DNA of 64,000 nt, taken from NCBI GenBank assembly GCA_026545225.1, contig CM048853.1, positions 42,052,755 through 42,116,754 of the forward strand. The letters run 5' to 3'. How positions within the stretch are numbered: the first letter of the stretch is position 1; each line of letters begins with the position of its first letter. Of the stretch, positions 42,478 to 54,269 are shown one piece after another. The notes under the pieces are model-generated. The model was given only the letters and a program-made list of their open reading frames with translations. It was not told the DNA's origin and did no database searches. The stretch comes from Cornus controversa (lineage: Eukaryota; Streptophyta; Magnoliopsida; Cornales; Cornaceae). The translations under genes were made by a program, and so were the position numbers.

Positions 42478-44516
42478 ATGGCTCCTCCCAAGGTTCAGAC
42501 GACAAACAAAAAAAACTCAAAAAAAATCGTTGCTGCAATGGCTAACACCAAAGTTACCGCAAACAATGACAAGAACATTAGGAACCTGTTAAGTGCCAGC
42601 AGCACCTCAGCAGGTCCTATGACGCGTAGTAAGACCAAAGCAATTGCTTCGCTCAAGAATCAGCAAGATTTGGTGAAAATCAATCCTGTTAAACCAATGG
42701 ATGTGAAAACTAAACATGCTAACACCATTGATCCTCAGGGGGCAAAGAACTCTGGCCTAGTTTTAGAAAAGTCGGCGCCACCACATTCACCCCACTCCGT
42801 CTCTGACACCAACTCTAGTATCGATTCGCTCTCATTGTCGTTACTTGAGATTTCAGAAGAATCTGTCCCTTCAAAAAATGTTGGCCCTCAAGATCTTTTC
42901 TATTCGAATGTTGTCGCAACTATGATGACTAGAACAACCTCGGTGGAAGACCAACTGGCAGTCATGGCGCACGCAATCGAAAACCTCACAAAGACTGTCG
43001 AAGAGAAGGACTTGCAGATCGCCGTACTAATAAGGAAGCTTGAAATTCAAAATCCTGACAAGTTAACACATTTGCCTACAAATACTTCAAATTCCTCTCT
43101 TCAAGGTGCCCAATCAAAAGAGCGTCATCACACATCTACGTTAAGACACATGACTGATGAAACTAACCCTGCTTCGCCAGTCGCTTTGTTATCTATCCAA
43201 CAACTGCAAGATATAATAACGAACACAATCCGAACACAGTATGGTGGCGCCCCTCAAAGCACTCTTGTGTACTTAAAACCCTACACCGAAAGAATTGACA
43301 ACTTAAAGATGTCAGTGGGATATCAACCGCCAAAATTCCAACAATTTGATGGAAGAGGCAATCCCAAACAACATTTTGCAGATTTTGTGGAGACCTGCAA
43401 TAACGCTGGCACCGAAGGGGATCTCTTGGTCAAGCAATTTGTTCATTCCCTCAAAGAGAATGCATTTGATTGGTACACGGACCTCAAAGCTAGAAGTATT
43501 GACTGTTGGGAATAGATGGAGCGAGAGTTTCTTAACCGCTTCTACAGTACTCGTAGAACAGTAAGCATGCTAGAACTCACTAGCACGAAACAAATTAAGG
43601 ACGAGCTTATGATCGACTATATCAACCGTTGGCGAGCTCTAAGTCTTGATTGCAAAGATCATTTTTCTGAAGTATCAGTAGTCGAAATGTGTATGCAAGA
43701 CATGCACTGAGAGCTTCTTTACATTCTACAAGGAATCAAGCCTCGTACATTTGAAGAATTGGTTACTCATGCCTATGATATGGAACTCAACATAACAAGT
43801 CGTGGTGCAAAGGCTTTTGCCTTTCCCAATCTATCTGATAACTGTCTTAAAGATGAAGAGGTTGAGTCTGAAGAGTAAGACGAAATACTTCCTAACTCGG
43901 ACGATGAAATAAATACATCTTATATTACAAGTATCGTCTCTAACGACCTGTATCAAAAAACACATCGTATTTCTTCCGTGACTTCATCTGATAGTTCTCG
44001 ATTAAAGAAGACATTAAGTCAAAAAAACCTTGATAGAAGACTGAACAGACAGGGGGCAAACCTTCCATACAAGACTCATTCCCACCTCTCTCATATGAAA
44101 TATCCTTGGCATGGGGCAAGATTCACGGCTGTCTTTTAAAAAGGCTTACACATTTTATCAAACCCGAAAATAAGAAAGAAGTCCCAAGAAGGAAACAAGA
44201 AAAACAAAAGCATAACCAAAATGACGAATCTCGAGGATTTATGTTGAAGATGCGGTATCAGAATAATCCGTCAAATTTCACTCAAACAACTTCAAGTAGG
44301 AAAGTTCAAAATATTGTGCTTGCTTGGAGGCCAAAGAAGAATGCTCAAGAAGGGAATGATTATAAAAAGATCTCGCAAGAATTATTGCCCAGAAACACAC
44401 AAGTGATGTCTCAAGAGTCACTTTCTCGAATTGTTTCTAACAATCAGCGAAACGAAAGTCTCAAAGAAGAAAGCGAGGAACAAGAACAAAATCGTTTACA
44501 ATTCCAGATGGAATGA
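42478..44516 (+). pseudogene. Retrotransposon gag polyprotein, broken
   Basis: The first ATG after the leader is 42478 (MAPPKVQ). The N-terminus is basic and low complexity (residues 1-120), followed by a coiled-coil-like stretch (SVEDQLAVMAHAIENLTKTV). Then comes the Ty3/gypsy-type Retrotrans_gag core: PPKFQQFDGRGNPKQHFADF, AFDWYTDL, EREFLNRFY, and [20 protein letters not shown]. Stops interrupt it at 43513 (TAG), 43708 (TGA, probably ancestral Trp) and 43876 (TAA). The same frame ends at 44137, and the 44106-44516 frame continues a Lys/Gln-rich tail after a frameshift. It would assemble virus-like particles if intact. There is no pol downstream. Confidence 0.85.
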
Positions 44517-44849
44517 GAGGGTCAAAAAATTAAAAGACTAGCAAAAGAAAAATATGGGGACCAAAGCCCGAAGATGCTGTCTGGATCGAATCTCGTAGCG
44601 GAATAAAAATATATTGGGTGAGGTTTAATCCTCCGGCATGGATCATGACGGATGAAATACATTTTCCTTCTGGGTGGGGAGACGAGTTCAAAGACGATGT
44701 TTCTTCTCAAGTACGAGAAGAGTATAATGAAGAAATAAAACAAGAAGAAAATCTTCAAATTGACGCCGAGCTGATTCACACCTTTCAACACAAACTTAGA
44801 CTGTTTCCTGAGTCTTGCAAAGCTAAAGACTAATTAAAACTAAAAGTAC
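44517..44849 (+). other. Retroelement 3' internal region
   Basis: A 71-codon open stretch (44618-44833, WIMTDEIHFPSGWGDEF) continues the polar composition of the gag tail after another frame change. No pol motif is visible. Confidence 0.4.
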
Positions 44850-45160
44850 TCCCCGATACGAGCCTAAACTGTCAATGATACTCTATGACACGAGTATAAA
44901 TTGTCTATAAAAAAATAAATAAATAAATAAACATTCCTTGACACGAGTATAAATTGTTTACCAAAAAAAAAAGATGACACTCCTTGACACGAGTATAAAC
45001 TGTTTACCAAAAAAAATAAAAAAAAAAAGATGACACTTCTTAACACGAGTATAAACTGTCTACCAAAAAAATAAAAACACTCATGACATGAGTATAAACT
45101 GTCTGCATGAAAAAAAAAATAATCACTCCTTGATATGAGTATAAACTATCTTAAAAAAAA
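44850..45160. repeat. ~45-bp minisatellite, about seven copies
   Basis: TGACACGAGTATAAACTGTC with A-rich linkers of variable length recurs about seven times. It lies between the gag tail and the next repeat array. Confidence 0.88.
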
Positions 45161-45244
45161 AAAAAAATTGAAGGTTGCAATAGAAGAGTTGTGTGACCTG
45201 ACCTACCGCCGAGATATTGACGGATGTCTGCTACATCGTGGTGA

Positions 45245-45690
45245 CTTGGCCTGACCCTGAAGGGATAAAGTGACACCGAAGTGCACTAAGGGACCCCAAA
45301 GGGACGAAAAATGACACCGAAGTGCACCAAGGGACTCCGAAAGGGACAATAAAAGTGACACCAAAGTGCACTAAGGGACCCCGAAGGGACGAAAAAGTGA
45401 CATCGAAGTGCACCAAGGGACCCCGAAAGGACAAAAAAGTGACACCGAAGTGCACCAAGGGATCGCGAAGGGACAATAAAAGTGACACCGAAGTGCACCA
45501 AGGGATCGCGAAGGGACGAAAAAATGACACTGAAGTGCACCAAGGGACCCCGAAGGGACAATAAAAGTGACACCGAAGTGCACTAAGGGACCTCGAAGGA
45601 ACGAAAAAGTGACATCGAAGTGCACTAAGGGATCCTGAAGGGACAATAAAAGTGACACCGAAGTGCACTAAGGGACCCCGAAGGGACTAA
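45245..45690. repeat. 42-43-bp minisatellite, ten copies, alternating subtypes
   Basis: Units begin GTGACACCGAAGTGCACTAA and continue GGGACCCCGAAGGGAC. Ten units are present. The spacer alternates between GACGAAAA and GACAATAAAA in most neighbours, giving an 85-bp higher-order period. Because the repeat lacks stops in several frames, long frames appear on both strands; they are artefacts. Confidence 0.92.
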
Positions 45691-46104
45691 TGATGGCATC
45701 TGGAACTCCATATTTTGAGAGAAGCGATTTAACCTGCAAGAATTGACAAAATAAATAAATAAATAAATTGAAACTTACAAGAGAAAAGTTGAGTGACTCG
45801 CGTAAAGTTGTCTTCTTCAATGAGTTTAGTGGATCAGTACGATATTCCAAAGGCAATACAAAACTTGAGTAGAGCCCACAAGTAGAAACGATCTGAAAAA
45901 AAAGTTTGTTAATAAAAAGTTGTTAAAGAAAAAAAGTGTAATTTTCGAAGTTCAGTTGTATGTTATATTATATTTCAAGGGTTTACAACACATGAAGTTG
46001 TGTAGTAGAGATGGTGTGGTGCTATAACCTCTTCCCATGAGGTCTTTTGTTCAAATCTACCAAGCAACAAAATAAATAAATAAAAAAACTTTGTTCATTT
46101 TTTA
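45691..46104. other. Retroelement 3' non-coding
   Basis: I see no gene. The text is AT-rich with AAATAAATAAAT runs. Confidence 0.4.
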
Positions 46105-46440
46105 CACATCAAAGGAAAAGAGAAGACAAAAAAGGGAAAGAAATTTCCGCCTGGAGAAAGAAGAGAAGAAGAAAAGAAAAAAGGTGAAGAAGAGAAGAAG
46201 AAAAGAAAAAAAAAAAGAAGAGAGAAAAAAAAAAAAGAGGAGGTGGCGGCTGGAGGAAGAAGAAAAGAAAGAAAAAAAAACAAAAAAGAAAAAGAAAAAG
46301 AGGAGGAGGCGGCTGGAGAAAGAAGAGAAGAAGAAAAAAAAAAGAAAAAGAGGAGGTGGCGGCTAAAGAAGAGAAGAAAAGAAAGAAAAAGAAAAAGAAA
46401 AAGAAAAAAATACAGGTGCTGGAAGAGGAGAAGAAAAAAA
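46105..46440. repeat. ~330-bp purine-strand tract, four GAGGAGGTGGCGGCT units
   Basis: The plus strand is almost wholly A and G. About four units of GGAGGTGGCGGCTGGAGAAA with (GAA)n/(A)n spacers recur at 46150 (partial), 46236, 46300 and 46350. Lys/Glu/Arg frames on plus and Phe/Leu/Ser frames on minus are composition artefacts. Such tracts can form triplex DNA. Confidence 0.85.
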
Positions 46441-46444
46441 AAAC

Positions 46445-47330
46445 ATGTGCCTGCAATAAGTCAACAAGTGTGTACAATGTACATGCATTAGCATTAGGAT
46501 ATCTCTCTTGCTTTTCATAATTTTCCTTCACTTTTTCCCTTTTACTTCTTTTCTTTTTTTTGGACATGTTGGTGTCAGCGTGAGCCAACAAGCATTGAGT
46601 TCAGTGTACCATTTACTTTCGGATTAAGTGAACTAATTATATGATTTCTTATACGAGCAGGAAGTTCAGAGTCCTTGGATTTGAGTTCATTTAAGTATAT
46701 TGTAAAAAATTTCTTTTCTAAGCTTGATAATTTTGATTTTCAGTCAATATTTAGTTTTCTTTTTTTAATGGAGGAGAGCTTTGACGCAATAGTAATGGTC
46801 CATTGTGACGTAGAGGTGTACACTAAGTTTGACACTTGGTAATGATATTAGTTTTTCTTCTTTCTTTTTATAGTTTTAATTGGATAGCGAGCAGTATATA
46901 ACCATCCAAAGTTTTTTTTTTCTTTCTTTTTTTTGATAGTTTTTTTTTTCTTCCTTTTTTCTTTTGTTTTTTCTTTTGTTTTGGAAATTCAAACTATTTT
47001 ATTCATGTGTATAATTATTGTGATTTGAGTAAATTGTATTTCCACAAATCAATTCTCAAATGACATCAAATTTTATCATTTGTACAAATTAGTGATAATC
47101 ACAAATGCCTAACCTAAGTGGTATCTCCTCATATAATTAGTGTTACTACAAGAAATTGCTTGGCCAATTTTCAGCCAATTAATTTATTGCACACACTCAA
47201 AAATTCAAGAAAATAATATATTTTTTCAGAGAAAGAGAGAATATTTTTTTATTAATCTTTTCATCTATTTATATAAGTTAAAATTTGAATCCTTTTAGGA
47301 CTCAAATTTCTCTATTTATAGTTATCTTTT
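46445..47330. repeat. Dispersed duplication, 3' part (copy D), with MULE empty site
   Basis: This aligns with 31105-32005 and then directly with 36026-36060, without the 4-kb MULE. The single ATTTATAT at 47267-47274 is the unoccupied target. Confidence 0.88.
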
Positions 47331-47627
47331 CTCTCAAGCATATAAATTCTTAATATAATTTGGACTGATTTATACATTGGGCCACTTTAATCCTGAAAAG
47401 GCTGGCCTGATCCATTCTTTCTTTTGAGACTACTCTTTGAGACTTGTTTTACGCATCTGGGCTTAATTCCTCTTGGGTTCGACCTGTTCGTGCGTTAGTA
47501 GGCCAATGCGAATAGCTGAAAAATTTTTCCCCTACAATAACCATATGGGAGGCTGAGCATGCATGTTCTTGTTGGGAAAAAAAATACATAGTGCAAATTC
47601 TTATTTAAAAAAAATAGAAATTTAGTA
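47331..47627. other. Non-coding spacer
   Basis: I see no gene. The text GGGTTCGACCTGTTCG near 47475 is T-loop-like but has no cloverleaf around it. Confidence 0.4.
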
Positions 47628-48197
47628 GGGAAAATTAGATTTTGGTGACCAAAATTTAAAAAAATTGATTTACAGTGACCTTAAACTCAATAAAAGATAA
47701 ATAGTGAGCAATCTTGAAAAGTAATTGCCAATGAGTGACCATTTAACTTTAATGTCCAAAATACCCTCCTTTTTATTTAAAAATTTCCAATCCCTTATTT
47801 GTCTTCTCCAATCTCAATTCTAAATATCAAATCTTCAAAAGACATACAAAGATTCTAGAAAAGAAAGTATATATAGAGAGAGAATCTCTCTCTCTCTATA
47901 TATATTTAGACATATATACTCATCTTACAATTAATGCATGTGCATATATGAATTTTTTTTCTTTAGTAGATTTTAGGGCTCCAAAGATACAGTAAGAGTT
48001 ATAACTTGAAATGAATTAACTATGGGATACCTGATATTAAAAAAAATAAAGATATAAGACAGTAGGTAATATGTTTATTAGCCAAGTCTATTCATATCCT
48101 CCAATATTCTTTATTAATAATTAATTGCACCCAAATTAGGATTTTATTTTTTATTTTTTTGTTAATGAGATATTAATATACATTCTAAAGAATATAG

Positions 48198-48230
<33 letters not shown>

Positions 48231-48488
48231 CTTCTTTAGAATGTATATATGTTCATATATTATATACAAGTCATAGGATTCTTTATATTTTTTGATATTT
48301 GGGTTTGAAAAAAATGAAGAAAAGATGAGAATTTATGGATAGAATGAAAGATATTTTGGGCTTTAAGATTAAATGGTCACTTATTAGCAATTATTTTTTA
48401 AGTTTGGTCACTATTTACTTTTTATTGAGTTTAAGGTCACTAAATAGCAATATTTTTTCAATTTTGGTCACTGAAATCTAATTTTTCC
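47628..48488. mobile_element. MULE-like MITE with 9-bp target duplication
   Basis: The left end GGGAAAATTAGATTTTGGTG and the reverse complement of the right end, GGAAAAATTAGATTTCAGTG, begin inverted repeats of about 140 bases (GTGACCTTAAACTCAATAAA in both arms). AATTTAGTA flanks both ends (47619-47627 and 48489-48497). There is no coding region; (TA)n lies at 48196-48225. Confidence 0.9.
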
Positions 48489-48497
48489 AATTTAGTA

Positions 48498-49376
48498 ATT
48501 ATCCTCAAATTAATGAACTCACATATCACATTAGGCTTTATCCTTTATACAAATTAGTTTCAGAAATAAGTCTATTGTGTGATGGATATTTATTACAGAC
48601 TATGAAGCGTGGATACACGATACGAGTACGGCGATACAGTAAATCTTAAAAAAAAAGCTGCAAACAGGATACGACAATATAAAGATAATAAATTATATTT
48701 TTATATATGCAAAAAATGAGTTATTAATATTTCTTTATAAAATATTATCATTAACAAACAAAATAAAAGTTGAGAGTCATTGTATAATTAATATAAATGA
48801 ATTTTGTACTAAATCATGATATATATCTCAACAATTATTTTTTAAATAAATTTTAAACTTTTCTTAACAATTATAATATGATATTATTGTTGAAAAATTA
48901 ACATTTTTATGTTCAAAAAATATGTTTTGAAGTATTTGAAAAGTATTGAATACGTGTTAGAAATAAAAAAAATATATTTTAAAATTATAAATATATTTAA
49001 AAAATATCGAACACATATTTAAAAATATTTAAAAAATATTAATATACAAATACAATATAAATACGTTAGTCTTACATAAATATCCCTTTCGTACATATTA
49101 CATATGCCAAGTCAATCCCGGTAAGCAAAGACTTTTTAACCTTTTCTGGGGGAGATAAAGTCACAGGCTCTCAAGAAAACTAAAAGTAACACGTAAGGAC
49201 AGGACAAGAATAAAGCAAACTTATCTTAGTTTTGAAGTTATCTCTTTTTGAGAATGGAAAATCTCCCATTTTGTTGGATGTCGCTTTAGTACTCGCTAGT
49301 TTTTCCTTCACCAGTGACAGCGTGAACCGCGTGAATGATGACTAGGCTTTCTTAGCTTTAGTAACTTATATATATA
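48498..49376. other. AT-rich non-coding spacer
   Basis: I see no gene. Positions 48600-49090 (GGATACACGATACGAGTACG, then ATATTTAAAAAATAT runs) look like a worn repeat without clear ends. Confidence 0.4.
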
Positions 49377-51736
49377 CTAGGATATTGCCCGTGCCTACGG
49401 CACTAAAAAAAAAAAAACTCCTTACAAACAAAAAAAAACTTGAAAAAAATCTCATTTATAGAACTGAAATGTGACGCATTTGAGAACATGAAATCATAAC
49501 TTGCTAACTAAAACAGGAGCTTACTATTTAGGAACAACCAAACAATTGAATAGTCAAATTCAACGACGAAAAAGAAATTTTTATAACAGGGGCAGCTTTA
49601 AAACAACATTTTTTTTTTCAAACCATCATAATAATTTTATTGGGTAAATTTGTCATTGTTCATTGATAACATTTACTTTATCTATCAAGAATTTTCAATA
49701 AAAATATTTATTTTATTTATTTTTTAATTTATTTATTAAAAATTAAAAAGAGAGAGAAATTTTTTTTAGATATACACAAGATGAATATATATAACAATAG
49801 TAAGATGGAAGACTATTTATTAGAAATAAAATGCATGATTTGTGGATTGTTCGTATGAATATCAAGGCACCAAATCTGTCAATTCTTATCCCAGGAAAAT
49901 TCTGCAGGCACATTGATGAGCCATTCACGATACAGTAAAAGTTTGGCAGGGTAGGTTGGAACGTCATTTGATTGATGATTGACACTGTAGTGAAATCATA
50001 AAAGTGAATAGCTTTGTATATACATTCAGTTGCATTGGGACCTTCACCATGTGCACTGTGCATTTATTATAACATTTGTAGAAAAATCACACATGCAATT
50101 ATTTTTATAATAATTTATTAATGTTCAGCTAATTAATCAAAACAATCACATTTAATTTAATACAAAAATCTTACATTAAAAATGTTCAAAATAATATTTT
50201 TTTTCAAAATTAAACAAAACAACATGTCTAATTATAATGGAGAAGCACATACATTAAAAATGTTCAAATTAGTTAAAATAATTCAGTGTAATTAAGATAG
50301 TATTAAACTCTATAGATAACCAAATCAAGAAAAGGAAAATAGTTGATGGAAACAGTATAACAAATAAAATAGTACTATCAATTCAAGAAAAGGAAAAGAG
50401 CTCCCTTCATACAGTGAGAGAGTAGAATGAAAGTTAGAGAGAGAAAGTGTGTATTAGGATTTTAATACAGTGAGAGAGAGAGGGGGAAGAAGGGATGAAA
50501 ATGAAAGCTTTGCCAGAAAAGATGGGAAAGAAGAAGAAGATGGAGTTGAATGAAGCTCGAGTCCACTGTGGTATTCAAACACTAAGCCTTCTAATTTTTT
50601 TTCGTCTTCATCATCATCATCGACCAACAAACAATTCCGGCCACTATTCACCATCTGGGTCTTCGTCGACCTCCAACCCATTACTTCCATTAAAGGCAAC
50701 ACCAACCTCGGCCGGACCACCCACGGCCAGCTGCGAACCTCCACCATTCTGAAGCTCAATCACTATTAAAAACCCACAAGCACAGTTCATGCACACAATG
50801 AGAAGACCGACAACCATCAAAGCTCGCCCCCTTCACCGAACCGTAGCTGCCATTTTCGGCCACCAAAGCCATTGCCGCGAGCAGCTGCCGCCATTTTCGG
50901 CCACCACCAACATCTTCACATCACCACTACCGATGAGACTCACCATCTCCACCGTCCCACGGCCAGCATTGAGCCATCACCTGAGCACCGAGGAAGAAGA
51001 ACCACCGTGAGCTGGTACACACAAACGATCATGGACCACCACCAAGCTTCGGCTGAAGAATGAGACCCACTACCTGAAGAGCAATTGCCGAGCACCACCG
51101 GAGAAAAGCACCTCAAGCAGTGGCCCACTTCCACCAACACCACCGAGCACCATCCCACGCCGACCGACACCATGAGCCACCACTGCCACTACCAACTGCG
51201 AGCCAAGCATGGGAACTGCCGAAGCTCACAAAAGCTACCATAGAAAATCGAATAGCCACCACTACCAACTATTTCTGATCATCCCACTTCACATCTTGGT
51301 GGTAGTGGTGATGTGGGTCTTGGGAGGGGTTTTTTTTGTGGTAGTGGTGGCTGACAGGTTGTGTCCGCTGGAGGTGATGTGGGTCTTGGGAGGTGGGTCT
51401 ATGGTGGAAATGGGTTGATGATGGTGACGAAGACGATGAATAGTGGTACGTGGGATGGTGTTTGTAGGTACTGGCGCTGAGGAAGTGGCTTTAATATATA
51501 TAATGGGAGAGTTTTAAATTTTGAATTTAGGTGGGAATGAGTTGTTGAAGGTGTAAATTTGAATTTAGGAGGGAGTGAATCGTGACCGTTGATTGAAGAT
51601 AGGGAGAGTAATTTTAGACCGTAGATAGGCATATATATTTTGAACCGTCAGATGAGTTTTTTAAGTATTTTTGACCGTTAGATGATGAATTTTTTTAAGC
51701 GGGAGATTCAAACACAAAGCTAAAATGTTATATAGA
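49377..51736 (-). mobile_element. Helitron (2360 bp) with both termini recognisable
   Basis: On the minus strand the element begins TCTATATAACATTTTAGC after host A. It ends with the hairpin GTGCC-GTA-GGCAC, then GGGCAATATCCTAG before host T. The TC start, hairpin about 10 bases before CTAG, and insertion between A and T are the Helitron signature; no target duplication is expected. The interior has no Rep/helicase, so it is non-autonomous. A less AT-rich block at 50480-51450 may be captured sequence. Confidence 0.85.
50480..51450. other. GC-richer block inside the Helitron, possible captured sequence
   Basis: CCACC/GGTGG-rich text gives many overlapping frames on both strands (His/Pro/Thr-rich plus, Ser/Val/Gly-rich minus). 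A direct repeat (GCTGCCATTTTCGGCCACC, 50847; GCTGCCGCCATTTTCGGCCA, 50883) lies within. I recognise no domain and see no consistent exon structure, so no CDS is called. Confidence 0.4.
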
Positions 51737-52252
51737 TTTATCTACGGACGAGACTAATATAACCACTTGTATCGGACAATCAGCCTATGTTACAAATCAC
51801 GTGTACTGAATAAGTCCTGAAATGTCCAGAATTCAGCCTGATTATAATAATATTTGTGTGGGTATTCTTAAAAGGCGTACATAATACTCCCACAAATCAC
51901 GTGTATCTGTGGGACAAGTCCGAATATATTTAGGTCTCAACATAACAACAATAATACTCGTCTGGTACCCCAATAGAAGTTATTTATCTAAAAACTTGAA
52001 CTTAAAACCTGAAATTTTTTGAAACTCCATGGCCCGAGTTCTCATTCGCTAGACCTGAAGCAACCTAGGCTTACTTATTTATATTAAGTACTATTATTTT
52101 GTAGACTTTATAACCGACTAATATGATAGCTCAAAATATGAGCACGTATATGCAAGCCTATGAGATAAGCTTGACTAATTATAATGAACAATATTTGTCT
52201 ACTCATCGGTGCGTAGAATGTCCTCTTATCACTAATATGACGTAATGATAGA
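51737..52252. other. Non-coding spacer
   Basis: I see no gene. ACAAATCACGTGTA occurs twice (51793 and 51895) around a worn local repeat. Confidence 0.4.
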
Positions 52253-52960
52253 ATGACAAGTGTTTATTTTGAAATATAAAAAATAAAAAAGTAAATAAAA
52301 ATATAAAAAGTTATAATTTTCTCTCATTTCTTATATTTTAAATTTAAAATGAACATGCGTCCTTCCATCAATATTCTTGCCACTTCAACTTTTCATATGT
52401 TTTGTACAGAAGTCACTCTCTACATTAATTGAAATTGCAAATTGAAAAAAAAATCCCAATTTCAAAAATATATATATCAATTCCTTGTAACCAAACATTA
52501 GCAATTTAGCATTAACAAATTCAAAATAAAAAACCAAGACAATTAATAAAAAATAATAATAGATAAACATTGACGAGTTGTTTTCACATGCATGAACCCT
52601 CCAATCATTGATGTATATCTTCCAATCCTTTCACATTGATTTACCAATTAACTATATATTTTTTTTAATGTAAATCCTATTACTTTTATTAAAAATATCA
52701 TTACGTCAACTCTAAAAGTCCGTCAACTTCAAGTCAAGCATATTTTAGTCTTCCCTCGTTAGCAAGGAATCCAATTCTCACTGCATGTTTACACCTTCCA
52801 TGAAACTCAGCATCTGAGAATTTTTTCTTCTTTAATAAAAATTTTTCCTAGAAATTATCACTTCCACTCACAGCACTTCTTTAATCACTTAGTCTTTAGA
52901 CTGGGTACGAGTCAATGTATGTTTATTAGTTTTATTTGATGATTCCAACGTCCCAATCGT
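52253..52960. repeat. Direct duplication, left copy
   Basis: This is near-identical to 55589-56230, including ATCAATTCCTTGTAACCAAA, GCATGAACCCTCCAATCATT and CACAGCACTTCTTTAATCAC. The copies lie about 3.3 kb apart, with a MULE MITE and an LTR remnant between them. Diverged relatives lie at 7.8-8.8 and 26.6 kb. Confidence 0.9.
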
Positions 52961-53092
52961 GTTGTAAGCTGGGCCGGCCTGAGCACATGCCACCTAGGCG
53001 GGTAGCTTTGGGCCCCCAAATTTAAAGGATCTCAAATTTTTTTATATAAATGTAAATGTATATATATATATATATAAGAACAAATATATATA
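52961..53092. other. hAT-type terminus remnant
   Basis: GCTGGGCCGGCCTGAGCACA with CACCTAGGCGGG resembles the reverse complement of 58735-58804 (CTAGGCGGACC, GGCCCAGGACTGGCCCTG). These are probably ends of one hAT-type family. No full element can be delimited. Confidence 0.4.
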
Positions 53093-54269
53093 GGAAGCTG
53101 ATATTGACACTCCACCAATGTCCTCTGGCACTCCACTCCTATATTTTGTAAAGTAAAATTACAAAAGTGGTCCTATGTTATTCCATTTTAGATTCTTATA
53201 TTTTTAGTACCCTAATTGCTCTTATAATTCAAGACTCAATTTTAATTTTATTTTATTTTTCTTAAAAAAAAGTTTTTTCAACTTTTTTACTTGAGGTTTA
53301 CAATATAACAATCCATTTATTATCACCCAAATACTATAATTTAGACATTTTTCAATTGAAACTTGTTGTTTGTATCCTTATCCTATATAACTCAAATAAT
53401 CCAAAATTTGAAATATTCTATTTTTACTCACCAAACGTGTAATTTATTTTTCATGTGTCTTATTTACAAAATAACATAAATTAAAATTTTGAAACATACC
53501 ATCAATTTGTGAACAAACAAAATAGAAAGGAAGGAGGAGAAAATAAAAAGCAAACCAAGAAAAATATCATATTAATTTATTTATTTTTATCTTTTGAAAT
53601 TTTGGTACAAATGCTCTTTAGTTAAATTAAGACAACTACAATTGAAAAAATATTTCATAGAGTCATGTTTTTCTCTTTTCATCTTTTAATTTATAAAAGT
53701 TCTCTATTAAAATAAAAAAGATTTCCTTAGTTTTCTTAAAGAACTATATATCATAATTTTTATTCAAGTGAAATTAAACTTTCTTTTGATTTTAAATATA
53801 ATTAATTTTTTTTCAAATAAGTTTTATTCATTGATATAATGTTTGTTTCCAACTCAAATATGTTTTTAATATTTCTCTATGTAATCTATTATTAACAACT
53901 TCTTCCCAACTTATCTAATCATCTAACTTTTATTATCTGAATTACATACATTTGATTGAAACTCTCTAAATTATTATATTGAATCCTAAACTTTTTTACT
54001 TCTTAAATAAATATTGATAAATTGATTCAACATGAAAAAATAATATTTTTAAAATCAACGAAGAAGTATTTTCACACCAAAAAAGAACGTGAGAGAGAAG
54101 TTGCAATTTAGAGTTAAAAATTCTAACATTATCAAATAAGGACAATTAGGGTATTAAAAATAGAAGAATCAAATATTGTATAGTAGAGGGACACCTTTGT
54201 AATTGTACTTTACAAAAAAGTGGAAGTGGAGTGCCAAAGGATATTGGTGGAGTGCCAATATCAGCTCCC
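53093..54269. mobile_element. Non-autonomous MULE MITE, TIR similar to the 32006 element
   Basis: The left end GGAAGCTGATATTGACACTC and the reverse complement of the right end, GGGAGCTGATATTGGCACTC, begin inverted repeats of about 80 bases. ATATATATA flanks both ends, a 9-bp but low-complexity duplication. The TIR differs from that of the MULE at 32006 (GGGAGGCGATATTCGCACTC) at only three of 20 positions when the right end is used. The interior is AT-rich and non-coding. Confidence 0.82.

Larger units (their letters stand above)
41723..46445 (+). mobile_element. Gag-only LTR retrotransposon, 3' LTR missing
   Basis: A 5' LTR (41723-42391) is followed by CTGGCACACCCGGTGGGACC, a typical leader/primer-site region, then a gag gene and long repetitive 3' sequence. 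I see no protease, reverse transcriptase, RNase H or integrase. It therefore resembles a non-autonomous gag-only element. The host flank on the left (GGTAGG, 41717-41722) belongs to copy D at the GTAGGTACTT site. On the right, copy D resumes only at 46445 (TGCCTGCAATAAG), well downstream. The 3' LTR and intervening host sequence were therefore lost together. Confidence 0.8.

Noticed and set aside
45231-45668. Several 80-145-residue frames on both strands
   Set aside because: They are produced by a minisatellite whose unit lacks stops; the peptides are just translated repeats.
43000-46445. Polymerase region of the LTR element
   Set aside because: I searched for reverse transcriptase (YxDD), RNase H and integrase (HHCC, DDE) motifs in all frames by eye and saw none.
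46091-46591. Lys/Glu-rich and Phe/Leu/Ser-rich frames
   Set aside because: These are composition artefacts of a purine-only tract.
50454-51632. Small proteins in the GC-richer Helitron block
   Set aside because: There are many overlapping frames on both strands with simple composition, and no splice structure or domain.
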